A stretch of DNA of 64,000 nucleotides, taken from JADJRG01 sp964474905. GTDB taxonomy: Bacteria; Myxococcota_A; Polyangia; Nannocystales; Nannocystaceae. The notes below the pieces were generated by a model that did no database searches, was not told the DNA's origin, and was given only the letters and a program-made list of their open reading frames with translations. Each line of letters begins with the position of its first letter. Within the stretch, counting starts at the first letter, position 1. The DNA is taken from positions 1 through 64,000 of the forward strand of contig CAYYUP010000019.1 of assembly GCA_964474905.1 (NCBI GenBank), read 5' to 3'. Below are positions 43,193 through 52,667 of the stretch, in pieces. The position numbers were made by a program, and so were the translations under genes.

Positions 43193-45265
43193 ATGGCTGA
43201 TTCTCAGAGAGCGACAGGGGTTGTGAGCGAGCAAGCCCGGGGCGGTGAGGGCGAGGCCGACAAGCTCCGATGTCTGCGCGCAGAGCTTCGCGAGCTGCGT
43301 CGTCGGGAGCGTCGTCTAGGCGAGGCCGTCGCTGCAGTGGACGAGCTTGTGGCCCAGATCCGGGCGGACGGTGTCTCGCTCAATCGTGCGGGACAGCTGA
43401 TGCTCGGCTACGACGGCGAGCAAGCGGCACTACAACTCGGTTTGGAGGATCTCTTGATGCCAGCGCAGGCCCACGAGCTGGGTGTTGCGATGGCCTCGGC
43501 AAAGCCGGCGGAGGGTGATTACACGGGCGAAGTGCGTCTGCGTCGTCGCGACGGCACACTCGCCGATCTACGGCCGCGGATCCGCTCGTTTGTGCAGGCT
43601 GCGGGCGGTTTGGAATTTGTCTTGGTCGCGAGTGCAGCGGGTCCCCCTGCACGTATCGACAATGAGGGCGCTCGGCTCTTGGCGCGGCTGCGCAGTCTCA
43701 CCGCGGTACTCGAGAATACCAGCGACTTCGTCGCCTTGGCCGATACCTCGGGGCAGATTCTCTACGTCAACCCCGCCGGCATGGAGCTGGTCGGTCGTGC
43801 GGGCGAGGATCCTCTGGCACTCCGGGTCGCGGACCTCCAGGCTCCGCGGGATTACGAGTGCCTGATCACCGAGATTTTTCCCTTTGTTCGCGAGCGCGGC
43901 TCCTGGCTCGGGGAGCTCAAGCTCTGGCACGCGGACGGCTCGGAGATTCCGGTTTCTCAGGTGATCACGGTGGTCCGAGATGAGCGCGGCGAGCATGTCG
44001 GGTTTGCGACGATCTCGCGCGACATCACCGAGCTCAAGCGCAGCGAGGTCGAGCGGCACAAGGCGGTCGAAGCTGCGGTCGCCGCTAACCGGGCAAAGAC
44101 GGTCTTTCTCGCCAACATGAGCCACGAATTGCGCACGCCGCTGAACGCAATTTTGGGTTTTGCCCAGTTGATGATCCGAGCCGAGGGCCTGAGTTCCGAG
44201 CACCGCGGACATATCGAGGTGATCAACCGGAGCGGGGAGCACCTGCTCTTGCTGATCAACGATGTTCTCGAGATGTCGACGATCGAAGCGGGACGCATGA
44301 CTCTGCACGAGCGCTGCTTTGATCCGCGTCGACTTTTGGAGGATCTCGCCGGCATGCTGCGGCTGCGGATCGAAGAAAAGGGTCTCTCCTTTGCCCTGGA
44401 GATCGAGCCGGCTGTGCCCTACGCGCTCCGCGGAGATCCATCGAAAATCCGTCAGGTTGTGCTCAACCTGCTCGGCAACGCGATCAAGTTTACGGATGTC
44501 GGCGGCGTGCAGTTGCGGGCGGGACTCCGCGGTGAGGCCTCCCATCTTCGCCTCTGGGTGACCGTTGAGGACAGCGGGCGGGGGATCGCGGTCGACGAGT
44601 TGCCGCGCCTCTTTCGTCCCTTTGAGCAGACCCGAAGCGGCCTCGCATCCGAGGGCGGCACCGGCCTAGGGCTGACGATCAGCCAGCATTTTGTCCGGAT
44701 GATGAAGGGCGAGATCGAAGTGCGCTCGAAGCCCGGCATCGGCTCGAGCTTCTCGTTTGAGGTTGCGGTCGCGCCTTCGCTTTCGGATGACGGGCGCTGC
44801 CCCTCCGAACCCGAGCGGCGGATCGTCGCTCTGGCTCCGGGGCAGCCGCGCTGGCGTCTGCTGATCGTCGAGGATCGCGCGCAAAACCGGGAACTCCTGC
44901 GATCGTTTTTGGAGCCTGTGGGTTTTGATCTCCTCGAGGCTGCGAACGGCGAAGAGGCGGTGGCGATCGCCGCCGAGTGGGCGCCACATCTGATCTGGAT
45001 GGACATTCGCATGCCGGTGATGGACGGCGTCGAGGCGACCCAAAAGATCAAGGCGCTGCCCGGCGGCGAATCGATCGTGGTCATCGCGATCTCGGCAAAT
45101 GTGCTGGGCGGCGGCCGCGAGCGCATGGTCGAGGCCGGCTGCGCTGATTTTGTCGCGAAGCCCTTTCGCGCGCAGCTGCTCTTTGATCTGCTGAGTCGTT
45201 ATCTAGGTTGTACATACGTCGAGGCAGAGGTCGAGCCCGCTCCGACGGGCAGCGGCTTCGACTGA
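43193..45265 (+). CDS. Hybrid PAS histidine kinase with C-terminal receiver
   Basis: 690 aa, no TM helix, so probably cytosolic. A coiled coil (25-60) leads to a degenerate PAS (about 60-145) and a second PAS (about 170-285, with IENTSDFVALAD-type and GFATISRDITE ends). HisKA has His311 in NMSHELRTPLNAILGF. The HATPase has N (LNLLGNAIKF), G1 (VEDSGRGI) and G2 (GGTGLGLTI) boxes. The receiver has phosphoacceptor Asp604 in WMDIRMPVMDG and Lys in FVAKPF. It senses an unknown intracellular signal through PAS and relays phosphate to an unlinked partner. No response-regulator gene is adjacent. Confidence 0.92.
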   Translation: MADSQRATGVVSEQARGGEGEADKLRCLRAELRELRRRERRLGEAVAAVDELVAQIRADGVSLNRAGQLMLGYDGEQAALQLGLEDLLMPAQAHELGVAMASAKPAEGDYTGEVRLRRRDGTLADLRPRIRSFVQAAGGLEFVLVASAAGPPARIDNEGARLLARLRSLTAVLENTSDFVALADTSGQILYVNPAGMELVGRAGEDPLALRVADLQAPRDYECLITEIFPFVRERGSWLGELKLWHADGSEIPVSQVITVVRDERGEHVGFATISRDITELKRSEVERHKAVEAAVAANRAKTVFLANMSHELRTPLNAILGFAQLMIRAEGLSSEHRGHIEVINRSGEHLLLLINDVLEMSTIEAGRMTLHERCFDPRRLLEDLAGMLRLRIEEKGLSFALEIEPAVPYALRGDPSKIRQVVLNLLGNAIKFTDVGGVQLRAGLRGEASHLRLWVTVEDSGRGIAVDELPRLFRPFEQTRSGLASEGGTGLGLTISQHFVRMMKGEIEVRSKPGIGSSFSFEVAVAPSLSDDGRCPSEPERRIVALAPGQPRWRLLIVEDRAQNRELLRSFLEPVGFDLLEAANGEEAVAIAAEWAPHLIWMDIRMPVMDGVEATQKIKALPGGESIVVIAISANVLGGGRERMVEAGCADFVAKPFRAQLLFDLLSRYLGCTYVEAEVEPAPTGSGFD

Positions 45266-45339
45266 GGCCCGGCCGCCCGCGCCCTGTGTACCGACACTCC
45301 CGTTAAAATGTCTTTTAGGGCAGGTTTTAGGGAGGGCGA

Positions 45340-45942
45340 TCATCCGAGGGCGAGCGTCATCGGCTGGCTGAGCTTGGGCAGTGGCTGCGCTATGGCGAGC
45401 TTGTGCAGTTCCTTGCGAGCGCGTTGCAGTCGGTCACCGACCGTCGACGAAGCGCGGTTGAGGACGGTGCTGATCTCGGGGATCGTCAGGCCCTCGTGGT
45501 GGTAGAGCACAAAGACTTCGCGGAGCTCGGGGCGGAGGCGCTGAAGCAGGCGAAATGCCTCGTCGCGGGCGCCTAGGTCGACATGGGCGCGGTCCCCCCC
45601 CCGTGCGATCGTGAAGAAATGCAGCGCGTCGTGGAGCCGCCGTCGGCGGTAGCGAGTGCGCATGAGGTTGCGGCAGGTATTGCCGCAGATCCGGTAGAGC
45701 CAGGTGCTGAGCTTGGAGTCGCCGCGGAAGTTTTTGAGTGCTCCAAAGGCGCGGATAAAAACGGTCTGAATCATGTCGTCAAGCTCTGGGTCGGGGCCAA
45801 GCATGCACAGCAGGAAGGCGCGGATCTGGGGCTCGCAGCGGTCGTAGAGGGTGCGCAGCGCTCGGGCCTCGCCGGTGGCGGCGAGGGCGATAAGGGCGGC
45901 CTCAGAGGGCTCCTGATGGTGATCTGGATCGCGGGTGGGCAT
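45340..45942 (-). CDS. ECF-type RNA polymerase sigma factor 1
   Basis: About 200 aa from ATG 45942 (45972 is possible; the open frame from 46128 runs into the sirtuin gene and is not used). Region 2 is LYDRCEPQIRAFLLCMLG...ELDDMIQTVFIRAF...LSTWLYRICGN; region 4 is LRPELREVFVLYHHEGLTIPEISTVLNRASSTVGDRLQRARKEL. It is downstream of the sirtuin gene on the same strand. No anti-sigma factor gene is next to it. Confidence 0.87.
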   Translation of the reverse strand: MPTRDPDHHQEPSEAALIALAATGEARALRTLYDRCEPQIRAFLLCMLGPDPELDDMIQTVFIRAFGALKNFRGDSKLSTWLYRICGNTCRNLMRTRYRRRRLHDALHFFTIARGGDRAHVDLGARDEAFRLLQRLRPELREVFVLYHHEGLTIPEISTVLNRASSTVGDRLQRARKELHKLAIAQPLPKLSQPMTLALG

Positions 45943-46067
45943 CGCTCTGCGTCTCTCGCTGGCCGGGTCCATGCCGGCATTCGAGGTGGTGGTACCCGGC
46001 CACGGCAGAACAATTGCGAGGTCGCAAAAAAAGATCGAGCGAGGGGCAGCGAGCCAGCAGAAGGGCG

Positions 46068-46889
46068 CTAGGCGAGCAGCTGGTCGACGATCGCGGGCAC
46101 CAGCGCGCCGGCGCTGGAGCGGGCCCAATGGCCGCGCGCGCTGTCCCGAGCGAAGGACGCAAAGGGATTGTCGTTGGGGTTGATGTCGACGATCGCAGCG
46201 CCCGCGTTGGCGGCCTCAGCGGTCGCGTGCATCGGCAATGCGGCGGCCCCCGAGGTGCCGATCGTGATGAAAAGATCACAGGTGGCAGCCGCCCGCATGG
46301 CGCTGTCAGCCCGGTAGAGGACTTCGTCGTAACACTCGTCAAACCACAGGATGTGGGGGCGTGCAGCGGCTCCGCAGCGGGGGCAGCGGAGGCGCGCGAA
46401 CTCCTGATCGGAGAGCTGAGTGCTTCGGTCGTTGCAGAGTAGATCGGCGGGAAGCGAATCGATCGTCGGGCTGCAGGCCTCACTGCAGCGCATGTGATCG
46501 ATGTTTCCGTGCACTTCGTAGGTGAGGTCGGGATCTTGGCCCGCGCGCAGATGGAGGCCGTCGACGTTTTGGGTGATGACCTTGAGTCGCTCGCCCAGGG
46601 CTTTGCCGAGCCGGGCGAGTGCTGTGTGAGCCGGGTTTGGCGAGGCGGTACGACAGACCCCACGGCGGTAGAGGTACCAATGCCAGAGTTCGCGGGGCAG
46701 GGCCCGGTAGGTCTGCAGGGTCGCCATCTCTTGGGGGTGATACTCGCGGGAGTCGACCGTCCAGTAGCCCTCTTCGCCGCGAAAGGTAGGGATGCCGCTT
46801 TCGGCGGAGATGCCTGCGCCGGTGACGATGGTGATCCGCGAGCGGTCGTGGCGGAGTGGGTCGATGATTTGCGAGAGCGCGAGATCCAT
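46068..46889 (-). CDS. Sirtuin (NAD-dependent protein deacylase)
   Basis: 273 aa from ATG 46889, which has AGGGA about 8 bp upstream; the open frame further up has no sirtuin sequence. GAGISAESGIPTFRG is at 24-38, TQNVDGLH at 106-113, the catalytic His127 in YEVHGN, and four zinc Cys (135, 139, 169, 172). IGTSGAAAL and VDINPND bind NAD. It removes acyl groups from lysine using NAD+. It lies 77 bp downstream of the WD40 kinase gene on the same strand and may be cotranscribed. Confidence 0.92.
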   Translation of the reverse strand: MDLALSQIIDPLRHDRSRITIVTGAGISAESGIPTFRGEEGYWTVDSREYHPQEMATLQTYRALPRELWHWYLYRRGVCRTASPNPAHTALARLGKALGERLKVITQNVDGLHLRAGQDPDLTYEVHGNIDHMRCSEACSPTIDSLPADLLCNDRSTQLSDQEFARLRCPRCGAAARPHILWFDECYDEVLYRADSAMRAAATCDLFITIGTSGAAALPMHATAEAANAGAAIVDINPNDNPFASFARDSARGHWARSSAGALVPAIVDQLLA

Positions 46890-46965
46890 AGATGTTCCCT
46901 GAGACAGTAGTGTCATCGATACACTAAGAACAAAGCCAGAGCAAGTCGTGTTCGGCCTTCGATCG

Positions 46966-49900
46966 TCACCGGTGCAGGGCGGCGTTGTCGGTGCACTCCT
47001 GGTAGGCGGCCAGGGCCGCGCTCTCATCCTCTGCGAGCAGCTGGATGCGTTGGCGCGGTGGCAAGCAGACTGGGGATGCCTGCCAGAGCCGCTCTTGCAG
47101 CGAGGCGGGGTCAAAGTCGGTGTCCCAAATCCGGGCACTGCCGTCCTCGCTGGCGCTGATGATCGCGCGGCCGTCGGCGCGGTAGTTGGCACTGACGACC
47201 GGCCCGTTGTGGCCGCGCAGCAGGACCGCCTGACCGCGGCCGTTGGCGGGCCAGATCCGAACGCTGGCGTCCGCCGAGGCGCTGACGAGGCTGCGGCCGT
47301 CGGGGCTGTAGGCGACCGACCACACCGGGCCTTCGTGGCCGACCAGCGTCGCCCGCAGCTCGCCTTTGAGTCCCCAAACTCGGACGCGCTTGTCCCATGA
47401 GGCGGTCGCGATCTCGAGGCCGTCAGGGCGGAACGCGATCGAGGTCACCCGGCCGGAGTGGGGTCGTAAAACGGATTTGAGGCGGCCGTCGTCGCCCCAA
47501 ATCCGAGCGCTTCGATCGCTGCTACCGGTCGCCACCAGGCGGCCGTCGGAGCTAAACGCGAGAGCGTGAAGAGTGCCACTATGACCCACTAAAACGATGT
47601 TCTTGGCGGCTTTTGAGAGCGTGCGAAGGCGTGCTTGGTCGATCATTGCAGCGCTGAGCAGGTGGCCGCTTGGCGGGTGAAAGACGGCTCGTCGCAGGCC
47701 GTGGGCGTCGGCGGCGAGCAGCCGTGTCGGCGGGCCCTTGCGCGGCCACTGACGGATAGTGCCGTCGCTGGTGACAGTGATGATCGCGTCGCTCGCGGGG
47801 TCGAAGCGGGCATCGATGACCTGCGATGTATGTCGCAGCCGCCGCTCGGGGGTTGTGGCGCCGCTCGGCCAGCGCCAGACTTCGCGCTCGCCAGCGCAGG
47901 TGAGCAGCCCGTCACCACGCGGCGAGAAGGCGGCGCAGCGAACCGCGACATCGTGATGGAGCGTGGTTTTTTCGCCGAGCGTGTCGATCGACCAGATGCG
48001 CACTGTGTTGTCGCGGGAGGTCGTCACGACTCGGGACCCGTCGGGGCTAAAGGTCGCCGATGCGAGTTCTTCGGTGTGCCCCTTGAGCAGCAGCGGCGGC
48101 GAACTCGGACGTTGGCGATCCCAGACGCGGGCGCTGCCATCCTGTGATGCGGTGACGAGCCGGCGTTGGTCGGGGCTCAGCTCTGCGGTGTAGATCCGGC
48201 CGCGATGGCCCCGGAGAACCACCGCCGTCGCGCCGTCCTTGGTGAAGGTCCAGAGGCGAGCCGTACCGTCGAGGCTGGCGGAGACGAGTTGACGGCCGTC
48301 CTTGGTGAAGGTGACGGCGATGACTTCGCTTGTGTGGCCTCGAAGTAGCTGCGGAGGGCTTTTCTCGCCGAGGCGAAAGATACGGATGATGCCGTCCTGG
48401 GAGGCGCTCGCCAGGCGGACTCCCTTGGCGTCGAAGGCGAGGGCCCGAACGGCGCCGGAGTGGCGGCCGAGAATCGTCTCGCGGCCGCGGGGGTGCAGCG
48501 GCCAGAGGCGAGCGGTGCCATCGGCCGAGGCGCTCGCCAGCTGGTCGCCCGCGGGGTTAAATATCAGCGCGTGCACAGGTCCGTCGTGGCGGCCGAGCAC
48601 CCGGCTTGTGCCGCTTTTGATCGACCAGAGGCGGATGCTGTCGTCTTGGGCTGCGGTGGCGATCGAGCGGCCGTCGGGGCTCAGGCGAGCTATGGTCACG
48701 GGGCGGGGGTGCAGCAGCTCCAGGGCATCGCCGTCGACGGACCAGAGCACCGCCTTGCCATCGGCGCTAGCGGTGAGGATGTGGTCGCCGTCGGCGGAGA
48801 TTTCGACCGACGAGACCGGCCCTTGATGATGCCCGAGGCGTTTGATGGCGCCGCTTTTCCAGCGCCAGAGCAGCACCTCACCGTCGTCGGCTGCGGTCGC
48901 CAGCGTGCTGCCGTCGGGGCTGAACGCCGCCCCGTGCACGGTGCCCTGGTGGACCCGGAGGATCGCCTGGGAGACCGGTTGGAGGAGGGTTTCGACGGCG
49001 GCGGGCACCCATCCCGGGGTGTCGCCGGGAGCCTCGGTCTCGCGGAGCAGGGCGAGTACCGTCGTCGGGTCCTCCGCGGCGGCGCCGAGCGATCGGGCGA
49101 GGCGGGTGGCGTCGCGGGCTCGCCTCGCCTCGGCGACAGCGCGCCCGGTTTGGTGTTCGGCCTCGCGGCGTTGACGATCGGCCTCGCGACGCTGTCCTTC
49201 GACCAGACGGCGCTGGGTCTCGGCCTCGCCGCGGCGCTGCTCGGCGAGGCGCGTCTGCTGCTCGGCGCGGCGGGTCTCGGCTTCGGCGAGTTCGCGCTGG
49301 CTCTTGGCCTCGGTAAGCGCTCGCTCGGTCTCCAGAAGCTGCTCTTCGAGGTCGGCGAAGGCACGATCACGTTCGCGTTCGGCGGCGTCTTTTTTCTCTT
49401 GGGCGTAGGCCTCGGCCTCGGCCGATGCCGACGCAGCGTCGCTGCGCTCCTGGACCAACCAGATGAGCCCGGCGATCACGGTCGTGACCAGGGCGATGAT
49501 CAGCAAGGCGTTTCGTCGCAGCCGCGCGCTTCGTTCGGGATCCCGGGCGAGTTCGTCTAAGAGTTCGTCGATCGTCGGCCAACGCTCGGCAGGGGTGGTG
49601 GCGAGGCCGCGGAGCAGCAGGCGCCAGACCCAAATCGGCACCTTGCTGTCGCGGGGCGGTTCGCGTACATGCCCGCTGGTGACCGTTTTGGCGAGTTCGA
49701 GCAGGGTCTCGCCGGCGAAGGGCAAGACCCCGTAGAGCGCCTCGTAGAGCGCGACACAGAACGAAAATTGATCGCTGCGGGCGTCGGTGGCTTGGCCCAG
49801 ATGCTGCTCGGGGCTCATGTAAGCCGGGGTGCCCATGATCATTCCGGTCATCGTCAGCGACGTCGAAAGCGGCATCTGCAGCGGGGAGATCTGCGGCCGG

Positions 49901-50538
49901 AAGGAGTGCTCGCGGGTACTCTCACCTGCACTTCGGACCAGGCCGAAATCGCTGACCATGATCTGCCCGTCGTCGCCGACCAGCACGTTTGCGGGTTTGA
50001 AGTCGCGGTGCACCAGGCCGACCGCATGCGCCGCTGCGAGACCGCGACCGGCGAGCACAAAGCGGTCGATGATGGTTCGCCAGGGACGCGCCGCCTCGCG
50101 GAGCCAGTCGCGGAGATTTTGTCCGCGGACAAACTCCATCGCTACATAGACTTGGTCCTCAAACGTGCCGACCTCGTGCACTGTGAGCACGTTTGGATGG
50201 GAGAGCTTGGCCATCGCCTGGGCCTCGCGAAAGAGGCGGGCGCGGTCGTGCTCGGAGGAGCCGGAGCGCAGGAGTTTGACCGCGATCTTGCGGTCGAGTT
50301 CGTCGTCGTAGGCGGCGTAGACCATGCCCATGCCGCCGGCGCCGATCGGTCGAACGACGGTATAGCGGCCGATCTTGACCGGGGCCTGCGCACCCGCGAA
50401 GAGCGATGCCTTGACCATCTGTTTGATGCGTTGATTCTCGCGACCTGCCAGCACCTCGGGCGCTGCGCCTGCGGAGGTCAGCTCGGCCGCCGAGAGCGGA
50501 CTCGCGTCTCCGGTGGACTGGCTGGTTGGGTCGGGCAT
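46966..50538 (-). CDS. Ser/Thr protein kinase with TM helix, coiled coil and 15 WD40 repeats
   Basis: 1190 aa from ATG 50538 (the frame open to 50613 adds 25 residues). Kinase domain about 57-330: GAGGMG loop 66-71, Lys88, HRDFKPAN 177-184, DFG 197-199, GTPAYMSPEQ. A TM helix follows (about residues 365-385), then a long Glu/Arg/Ala coiled coil (about 395-490), then about 15 WD40 units to near the end (for example GPVWSVAYSPDGRSLVSASADASVRIW), enough for two seven-bladed propellers. An extracytoplasmic propeller pair sensing a ligand through a coiled coil is the natural reading. All catalytic residues are intact, unlike the kinase at 54684. Confidence 0.93.
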   Translation of the reverse strand: MPDPTSQSTGDASPLSAAELTSAGAAPEVLAGRENQRIKQMVKASLFAGAQAPVKIGRYTVVRPIGAGGMGMVYAAYDDELDRKIAVKLLRSGSSEHDRARLFREAQAMAKLSHPNVLTVHEVGTFEDQVYVAMEFVRGQNLRDWLREAARPWRTIIDRFVLAGRGLAAAHAVGLVHRDFKPANVLVGDDGQIMVSDFGLVRSAGESTREHSFRPQISPLQMPLSTSLTMTGMIMGTPAYMSPEQHLGQATDARSDQFSFCVALYEALYGVLPFAGETLLELAKTVTSGHVREPPRDSKVPIWVWRLLLRGLATTPAERWPTIDELLDELARDPERSARLRRNALLIIALVTTVIAGLIWLVQERSDAASASAEAEAYAQEKKDAAERERDRAFADLEEQLLETERALTEAKSQRELAEAETRRAEQQTRLAEQRRGEAETQRRLVEGQRREADRQRREAEHQTGRAVAEARRARDATRLARSLGAAAEDPTTVLALLRETEAPGDTPGWVPAAVETLLQPVSQAILRVHQGTVHGAAFSPDGSTLATAADDGEVLLWRWKSGAIKRLGHHQGPVSSVEISADGDHILTASADGKAVLWSVDGDALELLHPRPVTIARLSPDGRSIATAAQDDSIRLWSIKSGTSRVLGRHDGPVHALIFNPAGDQLASASADGTARLWPLHPRGRETILGRHSGAVRALAFDAKGVRLASASQDGIIRIFRLGEKSPPQLLRGHTSEVIAVTFTKDGRQLVSASLDGTARLWTFTKDGATAVVLRGHRGRIYTAELSPDQRRLVTASQDGSARVWDRQRPSSPPLLLKGHTEELASATFSPDGSRVVTTSRDNTVRIWSIDTLGEKTTLHHDVAVRCAAFSPRGDGLLTCAGEREVWRWPSGATTPERRLRHTSQVIDARFDPASDAIITVTSDGTIRQWPRKGPPTRLLAADAHGLRRAVFHPPSGHLLSAAMIDQARLRTLSKAAKNIVLVGHSGTLHALAFSSDGRLVATGSSDRSARIWGDDGRLKSVLRPHSGRVTSIAFRPDGLEIATASWDKRVRVWGLKGELRATLVGHEGPVWSVAYSPDGRSLVSASADASVRIWPANGRGQAVLLRGHNGPVVSANYRADGRAIISASEDGSARIWDTDFDPASLQERLWQASPVCLPPRQRIQLLAEDESAALAAYQECTDNAALHR

Positions 50539-50648
50539 GATGCGGGAAGATCGTGCATTAGCATCGGCGATCGATGCTCGCTCTTCAACGCGCGGTCCTC
50601 CGGTGGCGGTCATTCGGCGATGATCGAAGCGGTCGATCGAGCGAGCTT

Positions 50649-51704
50649 ATGAAGCCTGCGAGCGCGCCGGTGGGCGGGTCGGTGGGCGGATCCAAACCGC
50701 CGTCATGCAGTTGGCACCTCTGCGTCCGCCGGCGCTACCATCGTGGCATCGCCAGCGCTCGTAAAGCCACCTCGGGCCCGGGTCGCCCGGGCTATCGGCA
50801 CGCGCTTGCGGGGGCATGTGTCCTGGTGCTGCTCTCGCCTGTCCGTGTGCACGCGGGCGGGCCTGCGGAGGCACCGGAGCAGCGTCCGGTGAAGCCGGGA
50901 GTTTCGGTTGTGGCCCTGTCGCCGGGAGCGGCGGATCCTGCGACCCGTGTCGAGGTTGCCGAGGATGTCGCGCCTCTCGAGATCACCCAGCGCTCGGTGG
51001 CTGCTCAGGCGCGCTTTGATGCGGGCGACTTTGATGGCGCGATCACTCTCTGGAGCGAGCTTTTGGAGGAGGTCCTGCGGACCCCAGAGCAAGCTCCCAG
51101 GCGGGCCTCGTTTCTCCTCGCGATCGTCGACGCTCACGAGCAGGCCTACATCGCCGGCGGCGACCCACGGCGCCTGCGCGTGGCGACCGAGCTTCTCGAC
51201 CGTTACCTCGGCGAGTTGGCGCCGACCGATGATGAGAACCGCGTCGTTGTCGAGGCGCGGCGCGCTTCGATCGCGCGCATTCTCGAGGAGGTGCCGAGCG
51301 AGCGAGAGAGCGGTGGTGCCGACGATGTGGGGCCGATCGAGACCCCGCCAGATCCCCGGGTACGCCAGCTCGCAGCCCGTCGCTGGACGATTGCCGGTGC
51401 CCTGCTTGTCGGTGCGGGGGTCGGTGGTGCGGTGCTGATGGTCGCGGGTCTGGGGCTCGGTCAGCGGGCGGACGCAACGCTCGAAGAGGCGCTCACGACG
51501 TTGCCGCTCACCGATCCGCTGCGGGAAGAGGCGAAGCGCGGGGCTCTCGCGGACGGCATGCGCGCCAATCGTTTGGCTTATGCCGGCGGTATCATCGGCG
51601 GTATCGCCCTCGCTGGCGGTCTGGTGGCGCTATTTCGGGGTCGTCGCCTCCGCCTCAGCAGGGGTCCAGTGGCGCTCGGTGCTCGCTTGAGGATTCGCTT
51701 CTAG
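50649..51704 (+). CDS. Unknown protein with signal/TM and two C-terminal TM helices
   Basis: About 351 aa from ATG 50649 (the frame open from 50574 overlaps the divergent kinase start). A hydrophobic segment (AGACVLVLLSPVRVHA) near residue 60 is probably a signal sequence, suggesting the true start may be nearer to it. A helical middle (about 130-210, ARFDAGDFDGAITLWSELLEE) has TPR-like character. Two TM helices follow, AGALLVGAGVGGAVLMVAGLG and GGIIGGIALAGGLVALF. It is divergent from the WD40 kinase with about 110 bp between starts and could be its membrane partner; this is inference from position only. Confidence 0.65.
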   Translation: MKPASAPVGGSVGGSKPPSCSWHLCVRRRYHRGIASARKATSGPGRPGYRHALAGACVLVLLSPVRVHAGGPAEAPEQRPVKPGVSVVALSPGAADPATRVEVAEDVAPLEITQRSVAAQARFDAGDFDGAITLWSELLEEVLRTPEQAPRRASFLLAIVDAHEQAYIAGGDPRRLRVATELLDRYLGELAPTDDENRVVVEARRASIARILEEVPSERESGGADDVGPIETPPDPRVRQLAARRWTIAGALLVGAGVGGAVLMVAGLGLGQRADATLEEALTTLPLTDPLREEAKRGALADGMRANRLAYAGGIIGGIALAGGLVALFRGRRLRLSRGPVALGARLRIRF

Positions 51705-51842
51705 CTGAAGCCAGACCTCCGCACGAAGACCGCCAAGGCCGCAAAAAGGTCGACGAAGGGTCTCCTCGGCGAGAGGAGGATCATGCTGAAGAAGTGCGAA
51801 TTTTGTTGCACAGGTCTCTCATTGATTTATTTTTACACAGTC

Positions 51843-52628
51843 ATGCAAGAAGTTTCAGCTCGTCTCCAGGTTGCACCTCTAAGGCTTCTTCGCCGGGCCA
51901 TGGGGGATCGATTCTCTCGCCGGCAAAAGATCCGTCGATTCGCGACTGCACTCCGCAGTTTTGGCGATGAGGATCGGGTACTGCCCCGTCTTGTCCGGCT
52001 CAAGGATCTCGGCTGGATCGACGAGGTGCCGAATCGGGTCCAGCGCATGGTCGGCGCGCTCGACATGGTTCGCTTTTGGATTGTGCCCTGCGCCGCGGAC
52101 TACTACCGGTCCAAGGGCATCAACTTCTATTTTCATACTCTCTTGCGTTTTCTCGACGATCCCGCGTCGCTGATCGATCCGCTGGGGCTCAACTCGACCC
52201 GCGACACGATCATCGGCCATGTGTTGCAGGTTGTGCACGCCAACCCGGACTACGACCTTCAGCTTCTAGAGTCCTTTGAGGGTGGTCTCGAGGCGATGGA
52301 GGCTCAGGTGCGCTCGATGCTCGACGGCAGTCATCCTCGGGCCCAGTCGATCCTCGCGACGGTCGAGGATCCCCAGTACCACGCTCGTTTGCTCGAGCAT
52401 GTTGAACGCTTTCGCGAGAGCCGAGGCCAGGCTGGTCAGCTGCTTCGCGACAACATCGGTGGTGATCCAAACTTTCAGGTACTCGAGCGCACATTTGGCG
52501 AACTGCCCAATGCGATGCGTTACTTCGCCAAGTTGCCGCGCACACCGGCGGCTGCGGCCCGTCACCTGGTGACCTGTCGCGAGTTCCCCCGCGAACTCGC
52601 CGATGCCCCCACCGAGACTCTTCACTGA
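51843..52628 (+). CDS. Hypothetical protein, all-alpha (262 aa)
   Basis: About 261 aa from ATG 51843; the open frame begins at 51783 with a Cys-rich, hydrophobic stretch that is unlikely to be translated. No signal or TM in the chosen form. It is rich in Arg, Leu and Phe helices (DRFSRRQKIRRFATALRSFG, NRVQRMVGALDMVRFWIVPC, VRSMLDGSHPRAQSILATV). I recognise no domain. The DNA just upstream (51783-51850) is less GC-rich than its surroundings. Confidence 0.65.
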   Translation: MQEVSARLQVAPLRLLRRAMGDRFSRRQKIRRFATALRSFGDEDRVLPRLVRLKDLGWIDEVPNRVQRMVGALDMVRFWIVPCAADYYRSKGINFYFHTLLRFLDDPASLIDPLGLNSTRDTIIGHVLQVVHANPDYDLQLLESFEGGLEAMEAQVRSMLDGSHPRAQSILATVEDPQYHARLLEHVERFRESRGQAGQLLRDNIGGDPNFQVLERTFGELPNAMRYFAKLPRTPAAAARHLVTCREFPRELADAPTETLH

Positions 52629-52667
52629 GGGGCAGCTGGCTGCAACAGGCGGGCGATAAGGGGGCAC

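Noticed and set aside
45973..46128. N-terminal extension of ECF sigma factor 1
   Set aside because: The extra residues overlap the end of the sirtuin gene and have no sigma-like sequence.
46917..47192. N-terminal extension of the sirtuin
   Set aside because: It overlaps the WD40 kinase gene; the sirtuin Rossmann fold starts just after ATG 46889.
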